Both the position numbers and the translations under genes were made by a program. Source: an uncultured Eubacterium sp. (lineage in GTDB: Bacteria > Bacillota > Clostridia > Lachnospirales > CAG-274). Taken from it: DNA of 64,000 nt. The stretch is from positions 1-64,000 of the forward strand of contig URXK01000009.1 of the NCBI GenBank assembly GCA_900551755.1. Direction: 5' to 3'. Below the pieces are notes generated by a model. The model did no database searches. It had not been told where the DNA came from and saw only the letters and a program-made list of their open reading frames with translations. Of the stretch, positions 33,729 to 40,742 are shown piece after piece. How positions within the stretch are numbered: position 1 is the stretch's first letter; each line of letters starts with the position of its first letter.

Positions 33729-34196
33729 TTATAAATCTGTTGGAGGTATGTAATTTTCAATGTCCTTTCGGACTGCATCATCATCTGAAACAATTTCAAC
33801 ATTAGAGTTGCCTCTTGCGGCGACCACTGTTATCCGTTCTTCGTTAGAAGATTTTCTGCTTGAATATTTATCTTTTACCATATCTATTGTTTGCATTATA
33901 TACTCTTGACCTTGTTCATTCAGAGAACGAAAATCGTTTAACAATTTTTCTTCTGTATGGTTTAAATTAATATCGCATTTAACATCTTTTCCGAAAATAA
34001 GATTATCAGTAGTTATATTTAACGCTTTTGCCACTCTAATCATTATATTAACAGAGGGTTCTTTTGTTTCCTTTGTAATAATTTTATAAAGTGTTCTATA
34101 AGGAACATCTGCTGATTCTGATAATTGTTTTATACTAATTTTTCGCTTATCAATGAGGTTCTTTAGTCTATCTATCATTTCATTGTATTCATACAT
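33729..34196 (-). CDS. Prophage repressor (XRE family, ImmR/CI-like)
   Basis: A 155-residue regulator: N-terminal HTH (about 10-60, IKQLSESADVPYRTLYKII) and a C-terminal helical part (LLNDFRSLNEQGQEYIMQTIDMV) of the kind found in repressors cleaved by ImmA. It has no LexA-type self-cleavage serine/lysine domain, in agreement with a separate protease. The ATG at 34196 follows AAGGAGG. It diverges from a Cro-like gene over three matching operators and very probably binds them. Confidence 0.9.
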   Translation of the reverse strand: MYEYNEMIDRLKNLIDKRKISIKQLSESADVPYRTLYKIITKETKEPSVNIMIRVAKALNITTDNLIFGKDVKCDINLNHTEEKLLNDFRSLNEQGQEYIMQTIDMVKDKYSSRKSSNEERITVVAARGNSNVEIVSDDDAVRKDIENYIPPTDL

Positions 34197-34217
34197 TTTT
34201 GTACCTCCTTTATCATT

Positions 34218-34246
34218 AATATACACCAATAAAAATATTTTGTCAA
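34218..34246 (-). promoter_or_regulatory. Leftward (repressor-maintenance) promoter
   Basis: Minus strand TTGACA (34246-34241), 17-bp spacer, TATATT (34223-34218). Operator O1 lies just upstream of its -35, a position suited to activation by bound repressor. Confidence 0.75.
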
Positions 34247-34254
34247 TAATAAAA

Positions 34255-34270
34255 TTACCAAAAAAGGTAA
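34255..34270. promoter_or_regulatory. Operator O1
   Basis: TTACC-AAAAAA-GGTAA, a perfect palindrome in its arms. Centre 42 bp from O2. Confidence 0.75.
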
Positions 34271-34289
34271 ATATTTTCTTGGAAACTAC

Positions 34290-34318
34290 TTGACAATTAC
34301 CGAATTATGTAATAATAT
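34290..34318 (+). promoter_or_regulatory. Rightward (lytic) promoter
   Basis: TTGACA (34290-34295), 17-bp spacer, TAATAT (34313-34318). Operator O2 fills the spacer, so bound repressor would block RNA polymerase. Confidence 0.8.
34297..34312. promoter_or_regulatory. Operator O2
   Basis: TTACC-GAATTA-TGTAA, one mismatch in the right arm, between the -35 and -10 of the rightward promoter. Confidence 0.7.
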
Positions 34319-34329
34319 ATAAGTGAAAC

Positions 34330-34345
34330 TTACCAAATACGGTAA
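34330..34345. promoter_or_regulatory. Operator O3
   Basis: TTACC-AAATAC-GGTAA, perfect arms, just downstream of the rightward start site. Centre 33 bp from O2, about three helical turns. Confidence 0.75.
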
Positions 34346-34371
34346 TCAAAATGTTAAAGGAGGTAAAACTT

Positions 34372-34593
34372 ATGTTATCTAATTTAAAAGCAGAATATGT
34401 AAGAAAAAATATTGACCCTAATGATGGTTTAATGAAAGCCTTAGGTTGCTCTATGAAAACTGCATATAACAAATTAAATGGTATTACACCTATAACTGTT
34501 CCTGAGGCAGTAAAGATTATAAGAAAAGATTTTTCAAAAGACAACTTTTCTATTGATTATTTGTTTGCAGATTCAAAAGACGAAATTGCCTAG
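34372..34593 (+). CDS. Cro-like small DNA-binding protein
   Basis: A 73-residue protein, first gene of the rightward early operon. MKALGCSMKTAYNKLNG is a helix-turn-helix segment, and the size and position opposite the repressor gene fit a Cro-type regulator. The ATG at 34372 follows AAGGAGG. It probably competes with the repressor for the TTACC operators. Confidence 0.72.
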   Translation: MLSNLKAEYVRKNIDPNDGLMKALGCSMKTAYNKLNGITPITVPEAVKIIRKDFSKDNFSIDYLFADSKDEIA

Positions 34594-34604
34594 GAGGTGG
34601 GGAA

Positions 34605-34856
34605 GTGAGTTCAAGTGATAAATGTAGGACAATATGGTATATAGTTCTTACACTTATGTTAATTGGTACAGCTATTTCTGACATTTCAAAAATCAAAAAT
34701 AGCTGTAATTGGTCATCAAAAAACAAAAATTATGGTTACAATGTTACATACAATCCAGCAAAATATTACTCTTTTAAAATAGATGAAGGGGGTAGAATTG
34801 TATTTTCTCCAGTTGATTTAGAAGAAACAGCTTCATCTTCAGATGAATCAAAATAG
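34605..34856 (+). CDS. Small membrane protein overlapping a gene on the other strand
   Basis: An 83-residue protein from a GTG start with GGAGG 7 nt upstream. It has one transmembrane helix (about 8-26) and a C-terminal part with YNVTYNP and an acidic tail (EETASSSDESK). Its last 91 bp overlap head-on the end of the 293-residue gene on the other strand. That opposite protein carries NNVTYNY twice, so the two proteins share a motif although they are read from opposite strands. Function unknown. Confidence 0.6.
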   Translation: MSSSDKCRTIWYIVLTLMLIGTAISDISKIKNSCNWSSKNKNYGYNVTYNPAKYYSFKIDEGGRIVFSPVDLEETASSSDESK

Positions 34857-35647
34857 TTGTATGTTACATTATTACTGCATATTGAAATGTTTAAATTGTT
34901 TGTAAGCTCTTTATCACTTGTAGCAGCAGAATAGTTGTATGTAACATTATTTGAAAATGCAGTTATATTAATATTTCCTGTTGTAGCAACGATACTTGTA
35001 ATAAGTTTAACAAATATAATTATTGATTGTAATCCGTTAAGTACGATTTCAGTTTTTTCCTTAGTTGGGCGTTTTTTTAAATCCTCTACAGTTTTGCTAT
35101 TAATAGTGCATTCAGTAAGAGGTTGTTTATCATTAATTTCTGCTATATTATCTAAACATTTATCAAGGTTTTGTTCATATTCTTCAGCGGAATTAAATTT
35201 ATCAGCAGGAATAGTAGTTTCTAAATCAGTATGATTATCGATTGTGTTGATATAATCAATAAAACTTGTTTTTGGCACTTCTTTATTTGTAAATGGAATG
35301 TTTTGCATCGGGTAAACATTTAAAGTATCTTTTAGAAAAGCTGTCGTTTTATTTAGTTCAGCCATACTATTTTTAAATGAATTACCCAAATCATTATATA
35401 TTGACTTATAAGTTTGAACCGTACCAAACATAAGAGGTGTTGTTTTCTTTAATATTTCTTCTTGCTCTTTTGCTAATTTTAGAAATGGAGCTTCATTAAC
35501 TGCAAGTATTTGTTGTGCTTTAAATACAGGCTCAAATGTTTGTTGTACTTTCAATACTGGTTCAAACATTGAATTAATTGTTTGATTTTGTTGTTGCATA
35601 GTTTCGATTAAATTTGAATTGAATTTAAAAAAGTCGAATTCTTTCAT
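34766..35647 (-). CDS. Unknown prophage protein with central hydrophobic segment and C-terminal NVTYN repeats
   Basis: A 293-residue protein read against the early operon. The N-terminus has an internal duplication (FEPVLKVQQ / FEPVFKAQQ, residues 28-46) in a coiled-coil-like region. A hydrophobic segment (about 201-222) may cross or sit on the membrane. The tail has two copies of NNVTYNY (233-239, 259-265) in repeats of about 26 residues and ends Ser/Asp/Glu-rich. Its likely promoter (35888-35916) is 240 bp upstream, so the 5' UTR is antisense to the XRE gene at 35701-35883. An accessory (moron) role such as immunity or exclusion is a guess. Confidence 0.7.
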   Translation of the reverse strand: MKEFDFFKFNSNLIETMQQQNQTINSMFEPVLKVQQTFEPVFKAQQILAVNEAPFLKLAKEQEEILKKTTPLMFGTVQTYKSIYNDLGNSFKNSMAELNKTTAFLKDTLNVYPMQNIPFTNKEVPKTSFIDYINTIDNHTDLETTIPADKFNSAEEYEQNLDKCLDNIAEINDKQPLTECTINSKTVEDLKKRPTKEKTEIVLNGLQSIIIFVKLITSIVATTGNINITAFSNNVTYNYSAATSDKELTNNLNISICSNNVTYNYFDSSEDEAVSSKSTGENTILPPSSILKE

Positions 35648-35700
35648 ATGATTATTCCTTTCTTATTAATAATTTGTTGAAATGTTTAGGAGGTAATAGA

Positions 35701-35883
35701 TTGATTGATTTAAAAGATAAACGCAAAGCTTTAAAACTTTCTCAACTACAAATAGCTAAATCTTGTGGGATAACTCAGGTACATTATTCAAGAATTGAAA
35801 GAGGTACACATAAACCTAGCATAAAATTAGCTAAAAAATTAGCCGATATTTTTGAAGTTAGCTGGACTGATTTCTTTAGCTAA
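35701..35883 (+). CDS. Small XRE-family regulator inside an antisense transcript
   Basis: A 60-residue protein made of one helix-turn-helix (LSQLQIAKSCGITQVHYSRIERGTH split over residues 13-37), from a TTG start 6 nt after AGGAGGT. It is encoded opposite the leader of the 293-residue gene. An inverted repeat CAATGTA-N10-TACATTG at the promoter of that gene, 30 bp beyond the XRE stop, is a plausible operator. It could therefore regulate the accessory gene or the early genes. Confidence 0.78.
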   Translation: MIDLKDKRKALKLSQLQIAKSCGITQVHYSRIERGTHKPSIKLAKKLADIFEVSWTDFFS

Positions 35884-35887
35884 TCCA

Positions 35888-35916
35888 ATTATAAACATTT
35901 TGTGTATAGTTGTCAA
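35888..35916 (-). promoter_or_regulatory. Consensus leftward promoter antisense to the XRE gene
   Basis: Minus strand exact TTGACA (35916-35911), 17-bp spacer, exact TATAAT (35893-35888). Transcription would cover the entire XRE gene before reaching the 293-residue gene. CAATGTA (35914-35920) and TACATTG (35931-35937) form an inverted repeat at the -35. Confidence 0.78.
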
Positions 35917-35995
35917 TGTATATTGTGAAGTACATTGTATAAAAAATATTGCAATATATGTAATACAAATATACAAAGTTATAGGAGATGATAGT

Positions 35996-36085
35996 TTGGC
36001 AGAAAGAAAGAAGAGAGATTATAAAAAGGGTGCCAAGTACAATGGTGGTGGCGGTAAATATAAGGGTGGTAAGCGAGTAAAATAA
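35996..36085 (+). CDS. Tiny basic glycine-rich protein
   Basis: A 29-residue peptide from a TTG start 8 nt after AGGAG: very basic (KKRDYKKGAKYNGGGGKYKG) and probably nucleic-acid binding or unstructured. A longer reading with a hydrophobic N-terminus exists in frame (from about 35852) but overlaps the XRE gene and lacks a ribosome site. It ends 12 bp before the long-stem RNA element. Confidence 0.5.
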   Translation: MAERKKRDYKKGAKYNGGGGKYKGGKRVK

Positions 36086-36097
36086 ATATTTACATAA

Positions 36098-36231
36098 ACA
36101 CTTGAGTTGTCACGAGCTGTTCTGTAATCTAGTTATTTTTTATCCAAATTTAAAAGAAAGTAGGTGTTACAACTCCTTCCGTGGCACAGTACATTGAATT
36201 ATAGCAGAACAGCTTTTGACAGCTCAAGTGT
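36098..36231 (+). ncRNA. Candidate structured RNA closed by a 27-bp stem
   Basis: The arms 36098-36124 and 36205-36231 pair over 27 positions with one mismatch and two G-U pairs, enclosing about 80 nt. The loop contains ACTCCTTCC, which resembles the anti-Shine-Dalgarno end of 16S rRNA and could pair with ribosome-binding sites. The region 36086-36301 has no ORF. Compensating G-U positions favour an RNA role over a protein-binding DNA dyad. I cannot match it to a known family. Confidence 0.58.
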
Positions 36232-36301
36232 GGGGTTGATTAGTATATTTAATGTACTGATACAAGCAATTTACAAAATAAATTAAAGTGAGGTGATGCT
36301 T

Positions 36302-36481
36302 ATGGCAAAAGAATACAATTACAATATTGTGCTTGGAGCTAATTCAGATGAAGAAAATCTAAATAAAGCTAAAGTTATATATAACAAGCTTAAAGCAAGA
36401 TTTATTTTACAAGAAATTGAAAAGTATCCTGAAGAAGTGCGACAAGAAATAATTGAGCGTATGTGCAAGAGTACAGCCTAA
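36302..36481 (+). CDS. Small early protein of unknown function
   Basis: A 59-residue protein, helical in its second half (KARFILQEIEKYPEEVRQEIIERM). The ATG at 36302 follows GAGGTG. The leader AATTAAAGTGAGGTGAT is repeated almost exactly before the next gene, suggesting a local duplication of the translation start region. Confidence 0.62.
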   Translation: MAKEYNYNIVLGANSDEENLNKAKVIYNKLKARFILQEIEKYPEEVRQEIIERMCKSTA

Positions 36482-36530
36482 TTAGTGACTTTAATTAATG
36501 TATTGATATAAATTAAAGTGAGGTGATTAT

Positions 36531-36689
36531 ATGAAAACAAGAAAGAAAATGGAAGTAATTGAACAAAGACCTGTTTATGAAAGTAAAGAAGCTGAGCTTG
36601 AAGCTCTTAGTCGTGGGGCTTTAAAACTTGCACTTTTTGAGGAAAATTATAGGCGTTCAAAGAAATCAAATTCAAAGGATACAGCTTAA
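36531..36689 (+). CDS. Small early protein of unknown function
   Basis: A 52-residue charged helical protein, MKTRKKMEVIEQ start, with GAGGTG upstream. It is within the tightly packed early operon. No domain recognised. Confidence 0.6.
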   Translation: MKTRKKMEVIEQRPVYESKEAELEALSRGALKLALFEENYRRSKKSNSKDTA

Positions 36690-36733
36690 TGGCTGTATAG
36701 CTGGACAAGCAATAGCTTAGAAAGGAGTAAAAA

Positions 36734-36946
36734 ATGCCTAAATGGCTATTTATAGATAAATTACTACAGCCTTTATGCAAGGTTATAGATGATGACATAG
36801 CATTTTTGTTGCCGGTTTTTGATAATGATGGCGAAGATGTTAAAACTGTTATTATTGGGTACAAGAACAATACAATATTAAGAGTTAATGTTGAATGTGA
36901 CAGTTTGTCTGCTATTGTTAAAGATGTGATTAAGGTGATTGAATAA
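36734..36946 (+). CDS. Small early phage protein
   Basis: A 70-residue protein with mixed alpha/beta character (LLPVFDNDGEDVKTVIIGYK). AAGGAG lies 7 nt before the ATG and the next gene starts 11 bp after its stop. No family recognised. Confidence 0.65.
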   Translation: MPKWLFIDKLLQPLCKVIDDDIAFLLPVFDNDGEDVKTVIIGYKNNTILRVNVECDSLSAIVKDVIKVIE

Positions 36947-36957
36947 GGAGGAAAATT

Positions 36958-37182
36958 ATGGAAAAGTATAAGAGCTTTGATGCAGAAGTTTTAAGGCAGA
37001 GAGTTAAGTCTGTGCTTGCTGAAAATGGAGATGTTGAACTTAAAGCAGGGATAGGCTTTATTTTGATTAAGCATATAGAAGTAACTGCTTCTATAAGTTT
37101 AGACTTAGTATTTGATTTCGCTGAAAGATATGGTGTAAGCATTGATTATCTTGTAGGCAGAACAGATAAGATGTGGTACTAG
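36958..37182 (+). CDS. XRE-like small regulator
   Basis: A 74-residue protein. The C-terminal AERYGVSIDYLVGRTD is the characteristic end of XRE HTH domains (helix 4 and the DYLLG-type turn), while the N-terminal recognition helices are less typical. GGAGG precedes the ATG. Probably a DNA-binding early regulator. Confidence 0.68.
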   Translation: MEKYKSFDAEVLRQRVKSVLAENGDVELKAGIGFILIKHIEVTASISLDLVFDFAERYGVSIDYLVGRTDKMWY

Positions 37183-37192
37183 GAGGTAAGAA

Positions 37193-37396
37193 ATGAAGAA
37201 GTTTATTAAAGACATCACAGAGGTTGGCAAAGACATCTGGTATGGTTTTGTACGGCTGGTTGAAGCTGCGTGTGAAGCTGGCGAAATTATAGCTGATAAG
37301 TTGACACGCAACAACAAGAATACTGTTGTTGAAGTAAGAATAGCAACAGATGAAATTAAAAAAAATGTTGTTTGGGAGGATTTAAATGATTATTAA
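37193..37396 (+). CDS. Small early phage protein
   Basis: A 67-residue protein, amphipathic N-terminal half and Lys/Asn-rich C-terminal half. AGGAGG precedes the ATG. It overlaps the methyltransferase start by 11 nt, so they are translationally linked. No known domain. Confidence 0.65.
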   Translation: MKKFIKDITEVGKDIWYGFVRLVEAACEAGEIIADKLTRNNKNTVVEVRIATDEIKKNVVWEDLNDY

Positions 37397-38309
37397 TGCT
37401 GATGCTTTAGAGGGGTTAAAAACTATTGAAAGTGAAAGCATAGACACTTGTGTTACCTCACCACCGTACTATCAGCTCAGAGATTATAACTCTGAGGGGC
37501 AAATAGGGCTTGAAAGCACTATTGAGGAATACATAAGTAAGCTTGTTACTGTTTTTGCTGAAGTTAAGAGGGTGTTAAAACCTTACGGTACATTATGGCT
37601 GAATATAGCTGATACATACGCAGACAGTAAGAAATATGGAATACCTAAAAAAAATTTATTGCTTATTCCGCATAGACTTGCTTTAGCATTGCAGGCTGAC
37701 GGTTGGTATATAAGGCAGGATATAATATGGCATAAGACAAATTGTATGCCTGAATCAGCAAATGACCGTTGCACAAAGGCACACGAATATATATTTTTGC
37801 TAAGTAAAAGTGATAAATATTATTTTGATTATAAGTCTATTATGGAACCGTGTGTATGTAATAATAATCAGCTTCCTGCTGGCAGCAAGGGTACTTTAGG
37901 ACAGCCTAACAGCCGCCAAAGGGTTAAAGGAAATAATAAGACCTTTAGAGGCGGTGGAGTTTATACAGGTAACAGAGCTTTCAACAACTCTGCAGACAAG
38001 AACAAGTCCAGTATTGGCAATAAGGTCAATGAAACAGGATTAAGACGGAAGAGAGATGTGTGGCATATTGCAAGCAAGGGTTATAAAGGTGCTCATTTGG
38101 CTACATTTCCAACTGAGCTTGCTAGAAATTGTATACTTGCAGGCAGTAGAAAGGGTGGTATTGTTATTGACCCTTTCGGCGGAAGCGGGACTGTAGGGGA
38201 AGTTGCTAAGGAGCTTGGAAGAGATTATATATTGATTGATATTAATAAAGATTATTGTGAGCTTATGAAAAGGAGGCTTAAAAAATGTGGAGGAACAAAT
38301 GAAATCTAA
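37386..38309 (+). CDS. DNA methyltransferase (beta class, TSPPYY motif)
   Basis: A 307-residue amino-methyltransferase with catalytic motif TSPPYY (24-29) near the N-terminus and SAM-binding motif DPFGGSGT near residue 262: the circularly permuted order of beta-class enzymes. SPPY is common in N4-cytosine and some N6-adenine enzymes, so the target base is unsettled. There is no restriction partner; such orphan enzymes usually protect phage DNA from host restriction or regulate. Follows GGAGG. Confidence 0.9.
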   Translation: MIINADALEGLKTIESESIDTCVTSPPYYQLRDYNSEGQIGLESTIEEYISKLVTVFAEVKRVLKPYGTLWLNIADTYADSKKYGIPKKNLLLIPHRLALALQADGWYIRQDIIWHKTNCMPESANDRCTKAHEYIFLLSKSDKYYFDYKSIMEPCVCNNNQLPAGSKGTLGQPNSRQRVKGNNKTFRGGGVYTGNRAFNNSADKNKSSIGNKVNETGLRRKRDVWHIASKGYKGAHLATFPTELARNCILAGSRKGGIVIDPFGGSGTVGEVAKELGRDYILIDINKDYCELMKRRLKKCGGTNEI

Positions 38310-38433
38310 GTGTAGTATATGTGGCAGAGAAATAACCGTTAAGCCAGAACATAGTCAATACGGTATCAAGTGTGAGGCTTGCAAAAAGAAAATTGTCGCT
38401 AAGCTGGCAGGCAAAGCGACAACAAGGAAGTAA
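38299..38433 (+). CDS. 44-residue zinc-ribbon protein
   Basis: A small protein with CSIC (5-8) and CEAC (25-28), a four-Cys zinc site, and a basic C-terminal tail. GGAGG lies 6 nt before the ATG at 38299 and the gene overlaps the methyltransferase by 11 nt. Probably a zinc finger acting with early DNA functions. Confidence 0.65.
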   Translation: MKSKCSICGREITVKPEHSQYGIKCEACKKKIVAKLAGKATTRK

Positions 38434-38503
38434 ATTCCTAAAAAAATAAAAATATTCTATAACAAGAAATATTCTATAACAAAAGAAAGGGAATGTCAAG
38501 ATT

Positions 38504-39442
38504 ATGTCTCGAAAATTAATTAATACAAAAGATATGCCAGTTGACGAATGGCGAAAATTAAGAAAAAAATCTCTTGGTGGTAGTGATGCTTCTGTAGTTG
38601 TCGGATTAAATAACTACAGAAGTAGTTACACATTATGGGCTGATAAGAAAGGTTATCTTCCAGATGTAGAAGATAATGAAGCTATGAGAATTGGTAGAGA
38701 CTTAGAGCAGTATGTAGCAGATAGGTTTTGCGAAGCCACAGGCAAAAAAGTAAAACGAAGAAATTATATGTTCTTACATGATAAGTATGACTTTATATCA
38801 GCTAATATAGATAGAGAAGTTGTAGGTGAAAATGCAGGGCTTGAATGTAAGACAACAAATGTATTTAATAAGTCTGATTTTGACAATGGCGAGATACCTC
38901 TTTATTATTACTGTCAATGTATGCACTATATGGCAGTAATGGGATATGAAAAAATGTATTTAGCAGTTCTTGTTTTAGGTAAGGCTTTTTATTGGTTTGA
39001 AGTATTAAGAGATGATAAAGAGATAGAAATTCTTATAAATAGTGAAGTAGACTGGTGGAATTGTTATATTTCAGGTGGGAAAGTGCCACAGATTGATGGT
39101 AGTGATAGCACTGAAAGAACTATTAATACTCTATATCCACAAGACAACAAAGAAACCATTTACGATAGCAGCTTAAAAGAACCAGCAGAGTTATATTTGC
39201 AAACAAAAGCCAAAATTGATGAGTTAAAGAAGATACAGAGTGAATATGAACAGAAAATAAAAGCTAGTATGGGTGAAGCTGAAAAATGCTACATATCAAA
39301 ATATCAAGTTGATTGGAAGTCATCAAATAGGGCTACTATAGACACTAAGAGACTTAAGAAAGAAAAACCTGATATTTATAATGAGTTTTTAAAAGTTAGT
39401 AATATTCGAAGATTTACAATTAAAGAAATTAAGGAGGTTTAA
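38504..39442 (+). CDS. YqaJ-type viral recombinase (exonuclease)
   Basis: A 312-residue lambda-exonuclease-fold nuclease. LGGSDASVVVG (N-terminal), the ANID acidic residue and GLECKTT (catalytic E-x-K) are the family's active-site elements, followed by a C-terminal coiled region. It makes 3' single strands for the RecT annealase encoded 1 bp downstream. AAGGGA precedes the ATG at 38504. Confidence 0.92.
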   Translation: MSRKLINTKDMPVDEWRKLRKKSLGGSDASVVVGLNNYRSSYTLWADKKGYLPDVEDNEAMRIGRDLEQYVADRFCEATGKKVKRRNYMFLHDKYDFISANIDREVVGENAGLECKTTNVFNKSDFDNGEIPLYYYCQCMHYMAVMGYEKMYLAVLVLGKAFYWFEVLRDDKEIEILINSEVDWWNCYISGGKVPQIDGSDSTERTINTLYPQDNKETIYDSSLKEPAELYLQTKAKIDELKKIQSEYEQKIKASMGEAEKCYISKYQVDWKSSNRATIDTKRLKKEKPDIYNEFLKVSNIRRFTIKEIKEV

Positions 39443-39443
39443 T

Positions 39444-40241
39444 ATGGCTAATACAACAACAAATACATCAGGAACAATTGCTAAAGCTGGAGCAAACAAA
39501 GAACTAGCAACTAAGACTAATAAGACCATTAAAGACTATTTGAAATCTTATGAAAGCGAATTTGCAAAAGCATTACCTAGTGTTCTTACCCCTGAAAGAT
39601 TTACAAGAATGGCTTTAACTGCTCTTACAAAAACACCGAAACTTGCACAGTGTGCCCCATCAAGTTTTATGGGAGCTATGCTTGAAGCAGCTCAGTTGGG
39701 TCTTGAGCCTAATACACCTCTAGGACAAGCCTATCTTATTCCTTATGGAAACAAATGCCAATTCCAGATAGGCTATAAAGGTTTGATTGACCTTGCTTAC
39801 AGAAGCGAAGAACTTAGAAGTATAGAAGCTCACGAAGTTTATGAAAATGATGTGTTTGATTTTGAGTTCGGTTTAAATCCTAAGCTTGTACATAAGCCAG
39901 CTATAAAAGATAGAGGAGAAGTAGTTTGGTACTACGCAGTCTATCACCTTGTAAATGGTAGTTGCGGTTTTGAAGTAATGAGCAGAGAAGATGTAGAGAC
40001 TCACGCAAGAAAGTATAGTAAGACTTTTAATAATGGTCCTTGGCAAACAGATTTTGATGAAATGGCTAAAAAAACAGTGTTAAAAAAAGTATTGAAGTAC
40101 GCTCCATTAAAAAGTGATTTTGCAAGAGGAATATCCGCCGATGAAACAACTAGTGAAATTGGTTTTGTTGACGGAGAAGTTAATATAACTCAATCTATTG
40201 ATGAAGATAGTATTATTGATGAGGTGAATACTGATGAATAA
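39444..40241 (+). CDS. recT: RecT-family single-strand annealing protein
   Basis: A 265-residue annealase. The core from LTPERFTRMALTAL through GAMLEAAQLGLEPNT to CQFQIGYKGLIDLAYRS is typical of RecT, and the acidic C-terminal tail is present. It pairs with the YqaJ nuclease upstream and SSB downstream, with which it overlaps by 8 nt, as a phage recombination module. Confidence 0.95.
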   Translation: MANTTTNTSGTIAKAGANKELATKTNKTIKDYLKSYESEFAKALPSVLTPERFTRMALTALTKTPKLAQCAPSSFMGAMLEAAQLGLEPNTPLGQAYLIPYGNKCQFQIGYKGLIDLAYRSEELRSIEAHEVYENDVFDFEFGLNPKLVHKPAIKDRGEVVWYYAVYHLVNGSCGFEVMSREDVETHARKYSKTFNNGPWQTDFDEMAKKTVLKKVLKYAPLKSDFARGISADETTSEIGFVDGEVNITQSIDEDSIIDEVNTDE

Positions 40242-40683
40242 AGTAATTTTACTAGGTCGCTTAGCTCGTGACCCAGAAGTTAAGTATACTCAAGCTACTG
40301 AACCTTTAGCAGTTTGTAGATTTTCTGTAGCAGTCAACAGACCTTATTCTAGAAATAGACAGGAAAATGAACCAACTGCAGATTTCATCAACTGCGTTTG
40401 CTTTGGCAAGCGTGGTGAAAGTATTAATCAGTATTTCAGTAAAGGCAACAAAATTGCTGTACAGGGCAGATTACAGATTAGCACTTATACTGACCAGCAG
40501 GGTAACAAGAGATATTCAACAGATGTAGTTGTTGAAGAATTTGAATTTGTTGAGTCAAGAAATGAAAGTGCTAATTCAAGAGAGGGAGGATTTAATCCTG
40601 CTCCAGCACCACAGTCAAGTGTTGCTCCAGCTCCTAGTGCTGGTTTCAGTATTGATAGTGAAGATGAAGAATTACCATTTTAA
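40234..40683 (+). CDS. ssb: Single-stranded DNA-binding protein
   Basis: A 149-residue SSB with an OB fold (MNKVILLGRLARDPEVKYT start, FINCVCFGKRGE), a Pro/Ala-rich linker and the canonical acidic tip DEELPF, which recruits partner proteins. It overlaps recT by 8 nt with GAGGTG inside recT. Supports phage replication and recombination. Confidence 0.96.
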   Translation: MNKVILLGRLARDPEVKYTQATEPLAVCRFSVAVNRPYSRNRQENEPTADFINCVCFGKRGESINQYFSKGNKIAVQGRLQISTYTDQQGNKRYSTDVVVEEFEFVESRNESANSREGGFNPAPAPQSSVAPAPSAGFSIDSEDEELPF

Positions 40684-40692
40684 AATATATTG

Positions 40693-40727
40693 ACATACAA
40701 GGTAGGTGTAATATCTGCCTTGTATGT
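40693..40727 (+). other. 13-bp hairpin between ssb and the replication gene
   Basis: ACATACAAGGTAG (40693-40705) pairs with CTGCCTTGTATGT (40715-40727), one wobble. There is no T tract; it ends 3 nt before the GGAGGTG of the next gene, so it may modulate translation or protect mRNA ends. Confidence 0.55.
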
Positions 40728-40742
40728 ATAGGAGGTGTTTAT

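Noticed and set aside
35852..36085. 77-residue protein starting inside the XRE gene
   Set aside because: No ribosome site at the early start and overlap with the XRE end; the TTG at 35996 with AGGAG gives a more credible 29-residue product.
40693..40727. Hairpin as a Rho-independent terminator
   Set aside because: No T tract follows and the next gene of the same operon starts 16 bp later; kept as a hairpin of unknown role.
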